A stretch of 57,428 nucleotides of DNA from an uncultured Roseiflexus sp. (lineage in GTDB: Bacteria; Chloroflexota; Chloroflexia; Chloroflexales; Roseiflexaceae), in the NCBI GenBank assembly GCA_937935075.1, contig CALGYB010000014.1:1-57428 (forward strand), read 5' to 3'. Positions 40,441 to 49,198 of the stretch are shown piece by piece. A program made the position numbers and the translations under genes. The notes under the pieces are model-generated. The model made no database searches, was not told where the DNA came from, and saw nothing but the letters and a program-made list of their open reading frames with translations. Position 1 is the first letter of the stretch. Each line of letters starts with the position of its first letter.

Positions 40441-41001
40441 CTAGCCAAACAACCTGTCGATCACACTCCGGTAGCACTCGTAGCAGATCATATTCACCAG
40501 TTGCGGCGGCGGGGCGCGCTCAGGCAGACGCAGGAGCTCAATCGCTTCCTCGACCTCGAACCACCCCTCGCCGGGGACATGCACCCGTTTGCACCAGCTA
40601 CAGACCGACACAATATCGGCCGATCGTTCCTGTTTGACATCCAGCAACGCCACGTACTCGCGCGCCTCTTCATGGGTGATCCGGCTGTTGAAATCGACGC
40701 TGCCATCCGGGAGCGGCGCTATCTGCAACTCAATGACCCGACGCGCAGTTGGCGAGTCGCAGCGCATGTGAACAGTAATGGCTTTCCCACGACGGACCCG
40801 GCTCAGGATCAGCCGATACAGATGGCGTGTTTCCGGGTCGCTGATGAATTTCCAGAGCGGACGGCTCCAGACATTGGCGGGGGTGAGGTGCGCGCCATCG
40901 TTCTCGCGCGCGAAGGCAAGCCACTCGTCGTTGAAGAAAATAATGCGGTCGTGGTCGTCGATGCGGTAGGCGAATGTGCGAGGTGCGGGAAGGAGTTCCA
41001 T
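40441..41001 (-). CDS. PAS-domain protein with Cys-rich C-terminal segment
   Basis: This is a 186-residue protein. Residues 1-115 fit a PAS-type sensory fold (YRIDDHDRIIFFNDEWLAFARENDG, PLWKFISDPETRHLYRLILSRVRRGK, then MRCDSPTARRVIELQIAPL). The last 55 residues carry SVCSWCKRVHVPGEGWFEVEEAIELL and NMICYECYRS, a four-Cys arrangement also found appended to bacterial sensor proteins, and perhaps a zinc or redox site. No kinase or effector domain is attached, so it probably signals through a partner. It reads divergently from the aminotransferase gene. Confidence 0.75.
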   Translation of the reverse strand: MELLPAPRTFAYRIDDHDRIIFFNDEWLAFARENDGAHLTPANVWSRPLWKFISDPETRHLYRLILSRVRRGKAITVHMRCDSPTARRVIELQIAPLPDGSVDFNSRITHEEAREYVALLDVKQERSADIVSVCSWCKRVHVPGEGWFEVEEAIELLRLPERAPPPQLVNMICYECYRSVIDRLFG

Positions 41002-41227
41002 TGAGAGCCTCTGCCGTCTGGCAGTGACGCGCGGCGGAGGCTGATGCGCGATGCGCCTCCGTGGCGCGTATAATTACCACTTTTATTGTACGACCAGCGT
41101 CAAGGATCATAACACACTGCGTTACAAATGAAAAGGCTGTCCGACAGGTTTTCGGCGTGGCGCGAAATGGCCGGCGCTTCTTCTGGTATCATGAGAGCGA
41201 CACTGCTTGACAACGAAGGAGCCATTC

Positions 41228-42421
41228 ATGTCCGCTGTTTCTGCGCCTGCCCTGAGCAACCTGTATGCCGCGCGGGCGAAGACGCTTGCCCCGGCGCAAC
41301 TCTGGCCCGAACACGAGGGCGATCTGATCACGCTGGCGTATGGCTTCGCTGCGCCAGAACTGTTCCCAACCGACGATCTCCTTGCCGCTACTGCCGAGGT
41401 GCTGGCGGAAGATGCGGCTGAGGGGTTGAACTACGCGCCAACCTACCCTGGTCTGGTGCAGTTTGTGGCGAATCGTCTGCGCGCTCAGGGAACTCCGGCC
41501 GAACCAGGGAATGTGCTGATTTCCTATGGTTCCAGCCAGGTCCTGGCGTTGCTGCCGCAGGTGTTCATCGACCCCGGCGATGCCGTGATTGTCGAAGGAC
41601 CGACGTTTATGGGCGCGGTGCGGCATTTTGCGCTGGCAGGTGCGCGCCTGATCACCGTCGATGTCGATGATCAGGGCATGAATGTGGACGATCTCGAAGC
41701 GACGTTGCGCGATCTGGCGCAACGCGGTGAGCGCCCCAAGTTCATTTATACGATCCCGACTTTCCACAATCCGAGCGGTACGCTGATGCCGCTGGAGCGA
41801 CGGCAGCGATTGGTGGCGCTGGCAAAGGAGTATGGCGTTCTGATCGTCGAAGACGACGCATATGGCGATCTCTACTTCGAGAACCCGCCGCCGCCGCGCC
41901 TCTCCGCACTCGATCACGAGGGGTGGGTGTTGCAGGTCGGCACCTTCTCGAAAATCCTGGCGCCAGGGTTGCGTATGGGGTGGGCATGCGGCAACCACGA
42001 AATCATCCAGCGCCTGGCAAGTTTCAAAGTCGAAGGGTCGAGCGGTCCGTTCCTGACGCGCATGGTCGAGCGGTACTGCGCCGATGGACGCCTGGAGCGG
42101 CATATCGCCGAACTGCGCGCGGCGTATCGGGCGCGGCGCGACCTGATGCTGGCGGCAATTGCACGTGATTGGCCTTCAGAGGTGCGTGTCGCAAAGCCCG
42201 CGGGCGGGTTCTTCGTCTGGGTACGATTGCCGCAGGGGCTGAGCGCAACCGCGTTGCTTGCCGAGGCGGAGAAACATGGCGTCACCTTCGTGCCAGGAAC
42301 GCATTTCTATGCGAATGGCAAGGGTGATGACGCCTTCCGCCTGTCGTTCAGTTTTGTGCCGCATCAGCAGATCGAAGACGGCATCGCGCGCATCGGCGCG
42401 GCGTTTCGCACGATCGCCTGA
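41228..42421 (+). CDS. PLP-dependent aminotransferase, class I/II
   Basis: This 397-residue fold-type I aminotransferase has the PLP Lys in TFSKILAPGLRMGW, with upstream motifs NYAPTYPGLVQFVANRL, IPTFHNPSGTLMP (Asn and Pro contacting PLP) and VEDDAYGDLYF. A C-terminal Arg region (FRLSFSFVP) would bind the substrate carboxylate. It resembles the LysN/2-aminoadipate and aromatic aminotransferase group. The exact amino acid is not predictable. The ATG at 41228 follows AAGGAG with good spacing. The next gene starts 57 nt downstream on the same strand. Confidence 0.93.
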   Translation: MSAVSAPALSNLYAARAKTLAPAQLWPEHEGDLITLAYGFAAPELFPTDDLLAATAEVLAEDAAEGLNYAPTYPGLVQFVANRLRAQGTPAEPGNVLISYGSSQVLALLPQVFIDPGDAVIVEGPTFMGAVRHFALAGARLITVDVDDQGMNVDDLEATLRDLAQRGERPKFIYTIPTFHNPSGTLMPLERRQRLVALAKEYGVLIVEDDAYGDLYFENPPPPRLSALDHEGWVLQVGTFSKILAPGLRMGWACGNHEIIQRLASFKVEGSSGPFLTRMVERYCADGRLERHIAELRAAYRARRDLMLAAIARDWPSEVRVAKPAGGFFVWVRLPQGLSATALLAEAEKHGVTFVPGTHFYANGKGDDAFRLSFSFVPHQQIEDGIARIGAAFRTIA

Positions 42422-42478
42422 AATCCCGTCCAGGCAGAGACGTTGCACCGTAACCTCTCCGCCAGCAGGAGGAACCAC

Positions 42479-44134
42479 GTGGAATCAACCGCAAGCGATC
42501 CATGGGGCGACCGGTTCAGTGACGCGGAGCGCGCGCTGCTGGCGCCGTTCGTGACCGATGTCGATGCACCGGTCTTTGGTCTGCGCAACCTGCCCGATGT
42601 GGTGCGCGGCGCGCTCTTCTCGCGCTACAGCCGTTCCGACAAGAGCCTGCGCCGCATCCTGCTCGATGAGTTCATTCAGGCGCCCGAAGCCGACTTCCAG
42701 GCAATCGTGGCGCTCAGCGCCGATGCCGCCGCGCATCAGATCGTCGCCGTGCATCGCGCCGAGGCGTTCTATGAGCGCGTCCTGATCGGCTACGGCGATG
42801 ACTCGGTCGCGGAGCTGGGCGGCGCGCACGTCGCCTGCGAAGGGGTCAGCAATATTGCCGCCAAGGCGCTCGAAGACAACCGGATCGGCATCAGTCCGCT
42901 CGAAAAATCGACCCGCTACGTCGCGTTCAATCGCAAGGTCGAAGGACGGTACCGCTACCTCCGTGAAGCGACGATTATGGCGTCGCGCCATGCCTCCGCC
43001 TATGAAACGGCGATGGACCGCCTGTTCGACACCTATTCCGCGCTGATCGAACCGACTCTGGCTGCTGTTCGCGCGCATGCTCCCCGTGACGAAGGCGTTT
43101 CGGAACGCGCCTATGCGAGCGCCACCCGCGCCAGGATGTTCGATCTGCTGCGCGGGTTGCTGCCGATGGCGACATTGACCAACGTCGGGTTGTTTGGCAA
43201 TGGTCGTGCATTTGAGCATCTACTGACAAAGCTGTACGCATCGCCGCTTGCAGAACTGCAATCGCTGGCAGCGGCGTTGCAACGCGCGCTCGATGACCAG
43301 ATTCCGTCGTTTGTCAAGCGCGCCAAGAGCGAACGCGGCAGAGCGAACCAGGCGTATCTGCGCGACACCCGTCAGCAGACGCAGGCGCTGACAGATATGA
43401 TTGCCCATCGGCTGCGTGAGGGTATTCCGCTGACGAACGACGCCGCATCGGTGACGCTCGTGTCGTTCGATCCCGACGCCGAGGCGCGGGTTGTCGCCGC
43501 CATTCTCTACCCGCATCTCAATGCGCCGCTCGCAGAAGTGCGCGCAGTGGCGGACGCCATGACCGCCGATGAACGCGCCAGCCTGATTCGCGCATATACC
43601 GGCATGCGCGGCAGTCGTTTCCACCGTCCGGGGCGCGCATTCGAGGAAGCGCGCTACACGTTCGATCTGCTGGCGGATATTGGCGCCTACCGCGATCTCC
43701 AACGCCACCGGATGTTGACCCAGGAGCGACAGCGGTTTGGTGTGCAGCATGGCTATGTTGTGCCGCCGGAAATCGACGAGTACGGGTTGGGCGAGCCGTT
43801 TCGCGCGGCGCTGGAACAGGCGGGAGCAGCGGTCGAAGCCATCGCCGCCGATCTGCCGGAGGAGGCGCAGTATGCTGTTCCATTCGCCTATCGCGTGCGC
43901 TGGCGTGTCACGCTCACGCTGCGCGAAGCCTATCATCTGTGCGAACTGCGCAGCGCACCGCAGGGTCACCCCGGTTATCGGCGGATTGCTCAGGAGATGT
44001 ATCGCCAGATTGCCGCCGTGCATCCGCTGCTGGCGGAAGGCATGCGGTTCGTTGACATGAATGAGTACGCGCTCGAACGTCTCGATGCCGAGCGTCGCCT
44101 CGACGAGAAACGGCGGCGACTGGAGCAAGGGTGA
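42479..44134 (+). CDS. Double-domain ThyX-like protein
   Basis: This is a 551-residue protein that appears to consist of two ThyX (flavin-dependent thymidylate synthase)-like halves. The N-half has YGDDSVAELGGAHVACEGVS and EDNRIGISPLEKSTRY, keeping the ExSxRY end of the ThyX motif but not RHR. The C-half has YRDLQRHRMLTQERQRF, keeping RHR but not the SxRY end. ThyX active sites form at subunit interfaces, so a fused protein could build one site from both halves. True ThyX monomers are about 220-250 residues and make dTMP with FAD and methylene-THF. The GTG at 42479 is chosen because AGGAGG lies 5 nt upstream. Activity is uncertain. Confidence 0.8.
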   Translation: MESTASDPWGDRFSDAERALLAPFVTDVDAPVFGLRNLPDVVRGALFSRYSRSDKSLRRILLDEFIQAPEADFQAIVALSADAAAHQIVAVHRAEAFYERVLIGYGDDSVAELGGAHVACEGVSNIAAKALEDNRIGISPLEKSTRYVAFNRKVEGRYRYLREATIMASRHASAYETAMDRLFDTYSALIEPTLAAVRAHAPRDEGVSERAYASATRARMFDLLRGLLPMATLTNVGLFGNGRAFEHLLTKLYASPLAELQSLAAALQRALDDQIPSFVKRAKSERGRANQAYLRDTRQQTQALTDMIAHRLREGIPLTNDAASVTLVSFDPDAEARVVAAILYPHLNAPLAEVRAVADAMTADERASLIRAYTGMRGSRFHRPGRAFEEARYTFDLLADIGAYRDLQRHRMLTQERQRFGVQHGYVVPPEIDEYGLGEPFRAALEQAGAAVEAIAADLPEEAQYAVPFAYRVRWRVTLTLREAYHLCELRSAPQGHPGYRRIAQEMYRQIAAVHPLLAEGMRFVDMNEYALERLDAERRLDEKRRRLEQG

Positions 44135-44280
44135 CCCCCTCATTATTGCTCTTGCCCGAAAGCATGGCAGACGATGGTACACGGGACGGACGGGGACGGA
44201 TTTAGACGGATGAGACAGTACGACGTCGTCTTTCATAAGCCCTTGCTTACAGGAAGATCGACTGAACTTGCGGGGTGGCT

Positions 44281-44311
44281 GGCGTGGGCTGAGCCTGTCG
44301 AAGCCCACGCC
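44281..44311. repeat. Constant-loop hairpin, 10-bp stem
   Basis: GGCGTGGGCT and its perfect complement flank GAGCCTGTCGA, which is the reverse complement of the loop at 15425-15461, while the outer stem sequence is different. It lies in the gene-free stretch 44135-44466. Confidence 0.85.
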
Positions 44312-44365
44312 GATCACGAGATCGTCCAATATCTGGTTGATCGTCCTCTGAGATGTGGGCTAATG

Positions 44366-44460
44366 GAGTTTGAGAACATCATCCGGTATCGCCCGGTCCA
44401 GCCCGCGCAGGCGGGCTTCGCACCGGTAGCCCGCGGCTTTAGCCGCCGGGCGGGGATGCT
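44366..44460 (+). repeat. Composite repeat module next to subtilase start
   Basis: A unit beginning TTTGAGAACATCATCCGG and containing AGCCCGCGCAGGCGGGCT and GCGGCTTTAGCCGCCGGGCGG matches 48711-48801 directly and 28963-29053 inverted. It ends 7 nt before the ATG of the subtilase gene, so it may alter that gene's expression. Confidence 0.75.
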
Positions 44461-44466
44461 ACATTT

Positions 44467-46854
44467 ATGACCCACACCCCTGATACCCAGCATCCATCCG
44501 CTCCGCGCCAATCCGGCGCCGGTTGTCTGCTGGCAGCGCTGGTCGTCATTGTCACGGCAGCGTGCGGCGCGGTAGGGCTGGCGCTGATCGCGGCGCCGTT
44601 GGCGAATGCACGCATTGCCGGCGCTATCATCATGCCGACTGCCGCGCTGTTTTTCGGTCTGCTCTTCCTGGGGGCGCTGGCGTTCATGCGCGCGCCGCGG
44701 ATGTGCGCGGCGCTGCATGCCTGGTTGCTGGCGCTGCCGCTGACGTGGTTGATGATCCCGGCGACCCTGTTGCCATCGTCTGAGGCGCAGATTGCTGCTG
44801 CCGCACGTGTGGCGCTGATGGCGGCGTACCTTGGCGCACTCTGGTTCGTGGTGCGCTGGCGTTTCCCGGCGCAGCGAACCAGAACCGGACGGGCTGGCGC
44901 ATGGCTCGCGGCCGGTGCTGCGGCGCTGCTGGCGCTCCCCTGGCTGGCATGGGGCGCACTCGGATCGCTGCTCGACATCCTGCTCGGGCTTGCCGCCGCC
45001 GGGTTGTTCGGCACGGCTGCCAGTCTTCTTGCCATGCGGGTGTATCTGCGTCCGCTCCCCGCTGACCCGGAAGGTCCGGGATTGTTTGTGGGCGGCATCG
45101 TGATCGGGGTGCTGCTGCTGATCCTGGGGTGGAATATCGGCGTTGGCGGGCAGGCGCTGTTGTTGCTCCCGCTGCTCCCGACGCTGGGGTGGCTGACGGG
45201 CGCGGTTGCCGATGTCCGGCGCGGATACGTTCCCGACTCACGGGCGCTGACGCTGTTCGTGGCGCTGGCGATTGCGCCGCCGCTGCTGTTCGCCGACCCG
45301 GATACGCTCCATATTGAATTGCTGACGCAGGGACGTGAAGGGATCGCCTGGGCGATGAGCGCAGTCGGGGCCGGCGCACTGCTGGCGCTTCTGTGTTCGG
45401 GTGTCATGCCGCTGCTGCGCCACGCGATGGAGCGCGCGCCACAGATCGGCGTTGCCGGCGCTGCGGCGCTCTGGCTGGTTGGCGCAGCAGTGTACGGCGG
45501 CGTCGGACAACCAGGATTGTACGGTGATCGACTGTTTGTTATTCTGAAAGACCAGGCAGACCTGTCTTCCGTGGCTGTTATCGACGATTACCAGGCGCGG
45601 CGACGCGCCGTGTACGAGACTCTCGTGCGCCACGCCGACGCCACACAGGGCCGACTGCGCGACGATCTCTCCCGATTTGGCATCTGGCATCGCCCCTACT
45701 ACCTGATGAACGCCGTGGAAGTCGAGGGTGGCATGCTGGTGCGCCTGTGGCTGGAAATGCGACCAGAGGTGGATCGGGTCGTCCCCAATCCGGTGCTGCG
45801 TCCGCTTCCCATACCACTGGAAGCGAGCAGCGGCGCTATGCCCGCACCCGACGAACCGCCCTGGAACCTGACCATGATCGAAGCCGACCGCGTCTGGAAC
45901 GAGTTGGGCGTGCGCGGCAAAGGCGTCGTGATCGGGCTGATGGATAGCGGAGTGCAGTGGGATCACCCCGAATTGCGCGACAGTTACCGGGGCGCGCGCG
46001 CGGATGGCACAGTTGTGCACGACTACAACTGGTACGATCCGTGGGGCGACACAAAGGAACCGGTGGACTACAGCGGGCATGGCACGTTTACCCTGAGCGC
46101 AGCGGTCGGCAATCGCGTTGGGGTCGCGCCCGACGCCGCCTGGATCGCGTGCGTCAACCTGGCGCGCAATGTGGGAAGTGCGGCGCGCTACCTGGATTGC
46201 ATGCAGTTTATGCTGGCGCCCTTCCCGCCGGATGGCAACCCGTTGCGCGACGGCGATCCGGCGCTTGGCGCCGATGTGACCAACAACTCCTGGGGATGCC
46301 CGCAAGACCTGGAAGGGTGTGATCCGAACACGCTCCTGCCTGCCGCCGAGGCGTTGCGCGCTGCGGGCATGGTCACCGTTGCTGCCGCCGGCAACGATGG
46401 ACCGGCATGCAGCAGTTTGAATGCGCCCCTGGCGCTCTATGACGCGGTCTTGACCGTGGGCGCGGTGCAAAGCAATCGCATCATCGCCCCTTTCAGCAGT
46501 ATCGGTCCTGTGCTGGCGGATGGAAGCGGGCGGATAAAGCCAGACATTGCCGCACCAGGCGCAGACGTGCTCGCCGCAGCGCCGGGAAGCGGCTACATGA
46601 CCGGCAGCGGCACCTCGATCGCCGCCCCCCACGTCACCGGTGCGGTTGCACTGATGTGGTCGGCAAACCCGGCGCTGATCGGCGATGTTGAACGCACGGA
46701 AGCGATTCTGCGCGCAACCGCGCAACCGGCGCCGCAGGAAGGGGCGGCGCTGGCGCAATGTGCGGTCAACGACCGTTCAACCAACCTGGCGATTCGGTAC
46801 GGCGCCGGCATCATCAATGCGTATCGGGCGGTGCGCGCCGCCCGCGAGATTTGA
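44467..46854 (+). CDS. Polytopic membrane-anchored subtilisin-like serine protease
   Basis: This is a 795-residue protein. Residues 1-355 contain roughly ten hydrophobic helices (for example LLAALVVIVTAACGAVGLALIAAPLA and ALLLLPLLPTLGWLTGAV). After a linker comes an S8 subtilase domain with catalytic Asp493 (IGLMDSGVQWDHPEL), His538 (YSGHGTFTLSAAVG), oxyanion-hole Asn (TNNSWGC region and AAAGNDGPAC) and Ser717 (GSGTSIAAPHVTGAVALM). An N-terminal polytopic domain is unusual, since most subtilases have only a signal peptide and propeptide. The protease should face the outside. It has several Cys that could form disulfides. The start lies just after an intergenic repeat and has no clear Shine-Dalgarno site. 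Confidence 0.9.
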   Translation: MTHTPDTQHPSAPRQSGAGCLLAALVVIVTAACGAVGLALIAAPLANARIAGAIIMPTAALFFGLLFLGALAFMRAPRMCAALHAWLLALPLTWLMIPATLLPSSEAQIAAAARVALMAAYLGALWFVVRWRFPAQRTRTGRAGAWLAAGAAALLALPWLAWGALGSLLDILLGLAAAGLFGTAASLLAMRVYLRPLPADPEGPGLFVGGIVIGVLLLILGWNIGVGGQALLLLPLLPTLGWLTGAVADVRRGYVPDSRALTLFVALAIAPPLLFADPDTLHIELLTQGREGIAWAMSAVGAGALLALLCSGVMPLLRHAMERAPQIGVAGAAALWLVGAAVYGGVGQPGLYGDRLFVILKDQADLSSVAVIDDYQARRRAVYETLVRHADATQGRLRDDLSRFGIWHRPYYLMNAVEVEGGMLVRLWLEMRPEVDRVVPNPVLRPLPIPLEASSGAMPAPDEPPWNLTMIEADRVWNELGVRGKGVVIGLMDSGVQWDHPELRDSYRGARADGTVVHDYNWYDPWGDTKEPVDYSGHGTFTLSAAVGNRVGVAPDAAWIACVNLARNVGSAARYLDCMQFMLAPFPPDGNPLRDGDPALGADVTNNSWGCPQDLEGCDPNTLLPAAEALRAAGMVTVAAAGNDGPACSSLNAPLALYDAVLTVGAVQSNRIIAPFSSIGPVLADGSGRIKPDIAAPGADVLAAAPGSGYMTGSGTSIAAPHVTGAVALMWSANPALIGDVERTEAILRATAQPAPQEGAALAQCAVNDRSTNLAIRYGAGIINAYRAVRAAREI

Positions 46855-47002
46855 CAGCCATAGCGCGCAACCTTTACAATTCAAGTAGCGTAGTAGTGAG
46901 GAGAGGACGAGGCGTTCGCCGCTGCGACTGTGCGGCAAACGTGCGACCCTGGGCGCGCGGGCGCGCGCCGCCGCTCCAGTTCCATTGCGCACACGAGGTG
47001 TC

Positions 47003-48196
47003 ATGCGTCTGATACTGTATCTTGGCAAGGGTGGCGTCGGCAAAACAACCACCTCGGCGGCGACTGCGGTGCGCGCCGCCGAACTTGGCTACCGCACGCT
47101 GGTAGTCAGCACCGATGTTGCGCACAGCCTGGCGGATGCGCTTGATCACCCGCTGGGACCACAGCCGACCCAGTTGACCGACCGACTCTGGGGGCAGGAA
47201 ATCAACGTACTCGAAGAGGTACGGCAACACTGGGGCGAGTTGCGCAACTACCTGGCAGGGTTGCTCAAACGTCGCGGCGTCAGTGATGTGGCGTCGGAAG
47301 AACTGGCGATCATCCCTGGCATGGAGGAAGTCGTCAGCCTGCTTCACATTCGGCGTCAGGCGCGCGACGGCAACTTCGACGCCGTGATCGTCGATGCTGC
47401 GCCGACCGGTGAAACCATTCGACTGCTGACCATGCCGGAGACGTTCCAGTGGTATGCTGCGCGGGTCATGGATTGGGACCCCGGCACCAAGAGCGTCGCC
47501 AAACCGCTGGTGCGCGCCCTGATTCCGGCAACCAATGCATTCGAGACGCTCGACCGGCTGACGAAAGGGGTCGAGGCGCTGCGCCAGATGCTGACCGACC
47601 CGGACGTCAGTTCGTACCGCCTGGTGGTCAACCCGGAGCGTATGGTCATCAAAGAAGCGCAGCGCGCAGCGACGTACCTGGCGCTGTTCGGCTATCCCGT
47701 CGATGGCGTGGTGCTCAATCGGGTGTTGCCGCGCAACGCGGTCGCCGGCGAGTTCATGGAGCGTCTGTACGAGATGCAGTCGTCGTACCGCAAAATGGTG
47801 CACGACCTGTTCGCGCCGTTGCCCATCTGGGAAGCGCCGCACTATCCGCACGACATCCGGGGCATCAAAGACCTTTCGCAGGTCGGGCGCGATATGTTCA
47901 AAGACGAAGACCCGACGAAGGTCTTCTTCCGTGGCACGACGCAAGAAATTGTGCGCGACGGCGATGAATACATTATGCGCCTGCCGCTGCCACACGTCGA
48001 AATCGGCAAAGTGTCGATCACCAAACGCGGCGACGAATTGTTTGTCGCAATCGGCAATTTCAAGCGTGATATGATCCTGCCGCTGACCCTTGCGGAGCGA
48101 CCGGCGAAGCGCGCGGTGTTCCGTGAGGGAGTGCTCGAAGTCCGCTTCGGCACACCGGAAGCCGTTGAGCCGACGGCGGCTTCTGCGGGTGGATAG
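47003..48196 (+). CDS. ArsA/Get3-like ATPase with C-terminal HSP20-like domain
   Basis: This 397-residue P-loop ATPase of the SIMIBI/ArsA-Get3 class has a deviant Walker A GKGGVGKTTTSAATA, switch I VVSTDVAHSLADAL, switch II VDAAPTGETIRLL, and an A-loop region. The end (residues about 325-390: LPHVEIGKVSITKRGDELFVAIGNFKRDMILPL, FREGVLEVRF) matches the small alpha-crystallin-like (HSP20-like) domain found on bacterial ArsA homologues. No arsenic genes or Cys metal sites are nearby. A chaperone-like role in membrane or cofactor handling is more likely than arsenite export. The ATG at 47003 has a CGAGGTG site. The MIP18 gene follows after 25 nt. Confidence 0.9.
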   Translation: MRLILYLGKGGVGKTTTSAATAVRAAELGYRTLVVSTDVAHSLADALDHPLGPQPTQLTDRLWGQEINVLEEVRQHWGELRNYLAGLLKRRGVSDVASEELAIIPGMEEVVSLLHIRRQARDGNFDAVIVDAAPTGETIRLLTMPETFQWYAARVMDWDPGTKSVAKPLVRALIPATNAFETLDRLTKGVEALRQMLTDPDVSSYRLVVNPERMVIKEAQRAATYLALFGYPVDGVVLNRVLPRNAVAGEFMERLYEMQSSYRKMVHDLFAPLPIWEAPHYPHDIRGIKDLSQVGRDMFKDEDPTKVFFRGTTQEIVRDGDEYIMRLPLPHVEIGKVSITKRGDELFVAIGNFKRDMILPLTLAERPAKRAVFREGVLEVRFGTPEAVEPTAASAGG

Positions 48197-48221
48197 AGAC
48201 GATAGCATGGAGTGATGGCAT

Positions 48222-48539
48222 ATGATTACGGAAGAGCTGGTGCGCAGCGCGCTCAAGAATGTGTATGACCCCGAAATCGGGATGGATATCGTCAACCTGG
48301 GCCTGGTGTACAACGTCGATATTCAAGATGGCGGTCGGCGCGTGGTGGTCGATATGACTCTGACGACCCCCGCGTGCCCTGCCGGACCGCAGATCCTCAC
48401 CCAGGCGAAGCGCGAGATCGAAAGCCTCAATCAGGTGTACAGCAACCTGGAAGATGTGCAGATCAACCTGGTGTGGACGCCGTTCTGGAACCCCTCAATG
48501 ATGAGCGAAGAAGCGCGCGAGGAGTTGGGGTTCTTCTGA
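48222..48539 (+). CDS. MIP18/DUF59 family Fe-S assembly protein
   Basis: This 105-residue protein is of the SufT/PaaD/MIP18 type. It opens with LVRSALKNVYDPEIGMDIVNLGLVYNVDI and carries the TLTTPACPAGPQI motif, whose Cys is important in family members. It ends with WTPFWNPSMMSEEAREELGFF. These proteins help mature Fe-S enzymes or metal clusters. Co-orientation with the ArsA-like ATPase 25 nt upstream suggests a joint role in cofactor or protein delivery. Confidence 0.92.
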   Translation: MITEELVRSALKNVYDPEIGMDIVNLGLVYNVDIQDGGRRVVVDMTLTTPACPAGPQILTQAKREIESLNQVYSNLEDVQINLVWTPFWNPSMMSEEAREELGFF

Positions 48540-48589
48540 TCTCAAACTCATGCGCGGTCATCGGTTCAATACTGCCGGCGTGCGCTGCA

Positions 48590-49030
48590 GCGCGCCGGGC
48601 CGCTGCGGGCGAAAGCCCTCGCTGAAGACGCGATTCGACTATGCTCACCGCAAGTGAAAGCCCCGCCGGGGCTGCTGATACTCAGGCGCGGTCCTTTGGA
48701 CCATCATAGTTGTTGAGAACATCATCCGGCATCGCCCGATGAAGCCCACCTGCGCGGGCTTGGCAACCGTAGCCTGCGGCTTCAGCCGCCGGGCGGATTG
48801 AGAACGCGGTTCGACCGTGCGCACCGCCAGGGCTGCTGATACCAGGGCGCAGTCTGCATCCACGACATGCCCGCCGGTGCGCGTTGACCGTTGCGCCTTG
48901 CCCAACGAATGCGCGAACATCGTGTCTGACCGACCGCCACCTGGTGTCACGCCTCTGCTCAAAGACGGGTGAGTCTGAGAGCGCGTCAGACAAAGTCAAT
49001 TGGTTGGGCGAAGGCAATGCCTTCGCCCAC
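48590..49030 (+). repeat. Largest composite intergenic repeat
   Basis: Successive modules are GGGCCGCTGCGGGCGAAAGCCC (from about 48597), GTGAAAGCCCCGCCGGGGCTGC (split, to about 48694), the TTGAGAACATCATCCGG unit (48711-48801), the CGCGGTTCGACCGTGCGCAC and GCTGCTGATACCAGGGCGC unit (48803-48950), and the TGGGCGAAGGCAATGCC hairpin (49005-49029). Each module recurs singly or in other orders elsewhere in the window. No gene is supported between 48540 and 49198. Confidence 0.75.
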
Positions 49031-49198
49031 CTGACGATACTTCCGAATACGCTCCGCTTCCCCCCGGTAAACGCACCCTAACCAGATGTTGCGGGTTCAT
49101 AACTCCGCAACCGCCTTTCCCGCTCTATACTCTCCACGAACTTTGTGCCATGAAGCACGAAGAATGTTCGTCGCTCTCTAGTACTGTTGAGGCGCGCA

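Noticed and set aside
41187-41192. TATCAT before the aminotransferase gene as a promoter
   Set aside because: No acceptable -35 element at the right distance.
45238-46758. Long minus-strand frame opposite the subtilase gene
   Set aside because: It mirrors the catalytic subtilase region. Biased third positions in GC-rich DNA leave antisense frames open.
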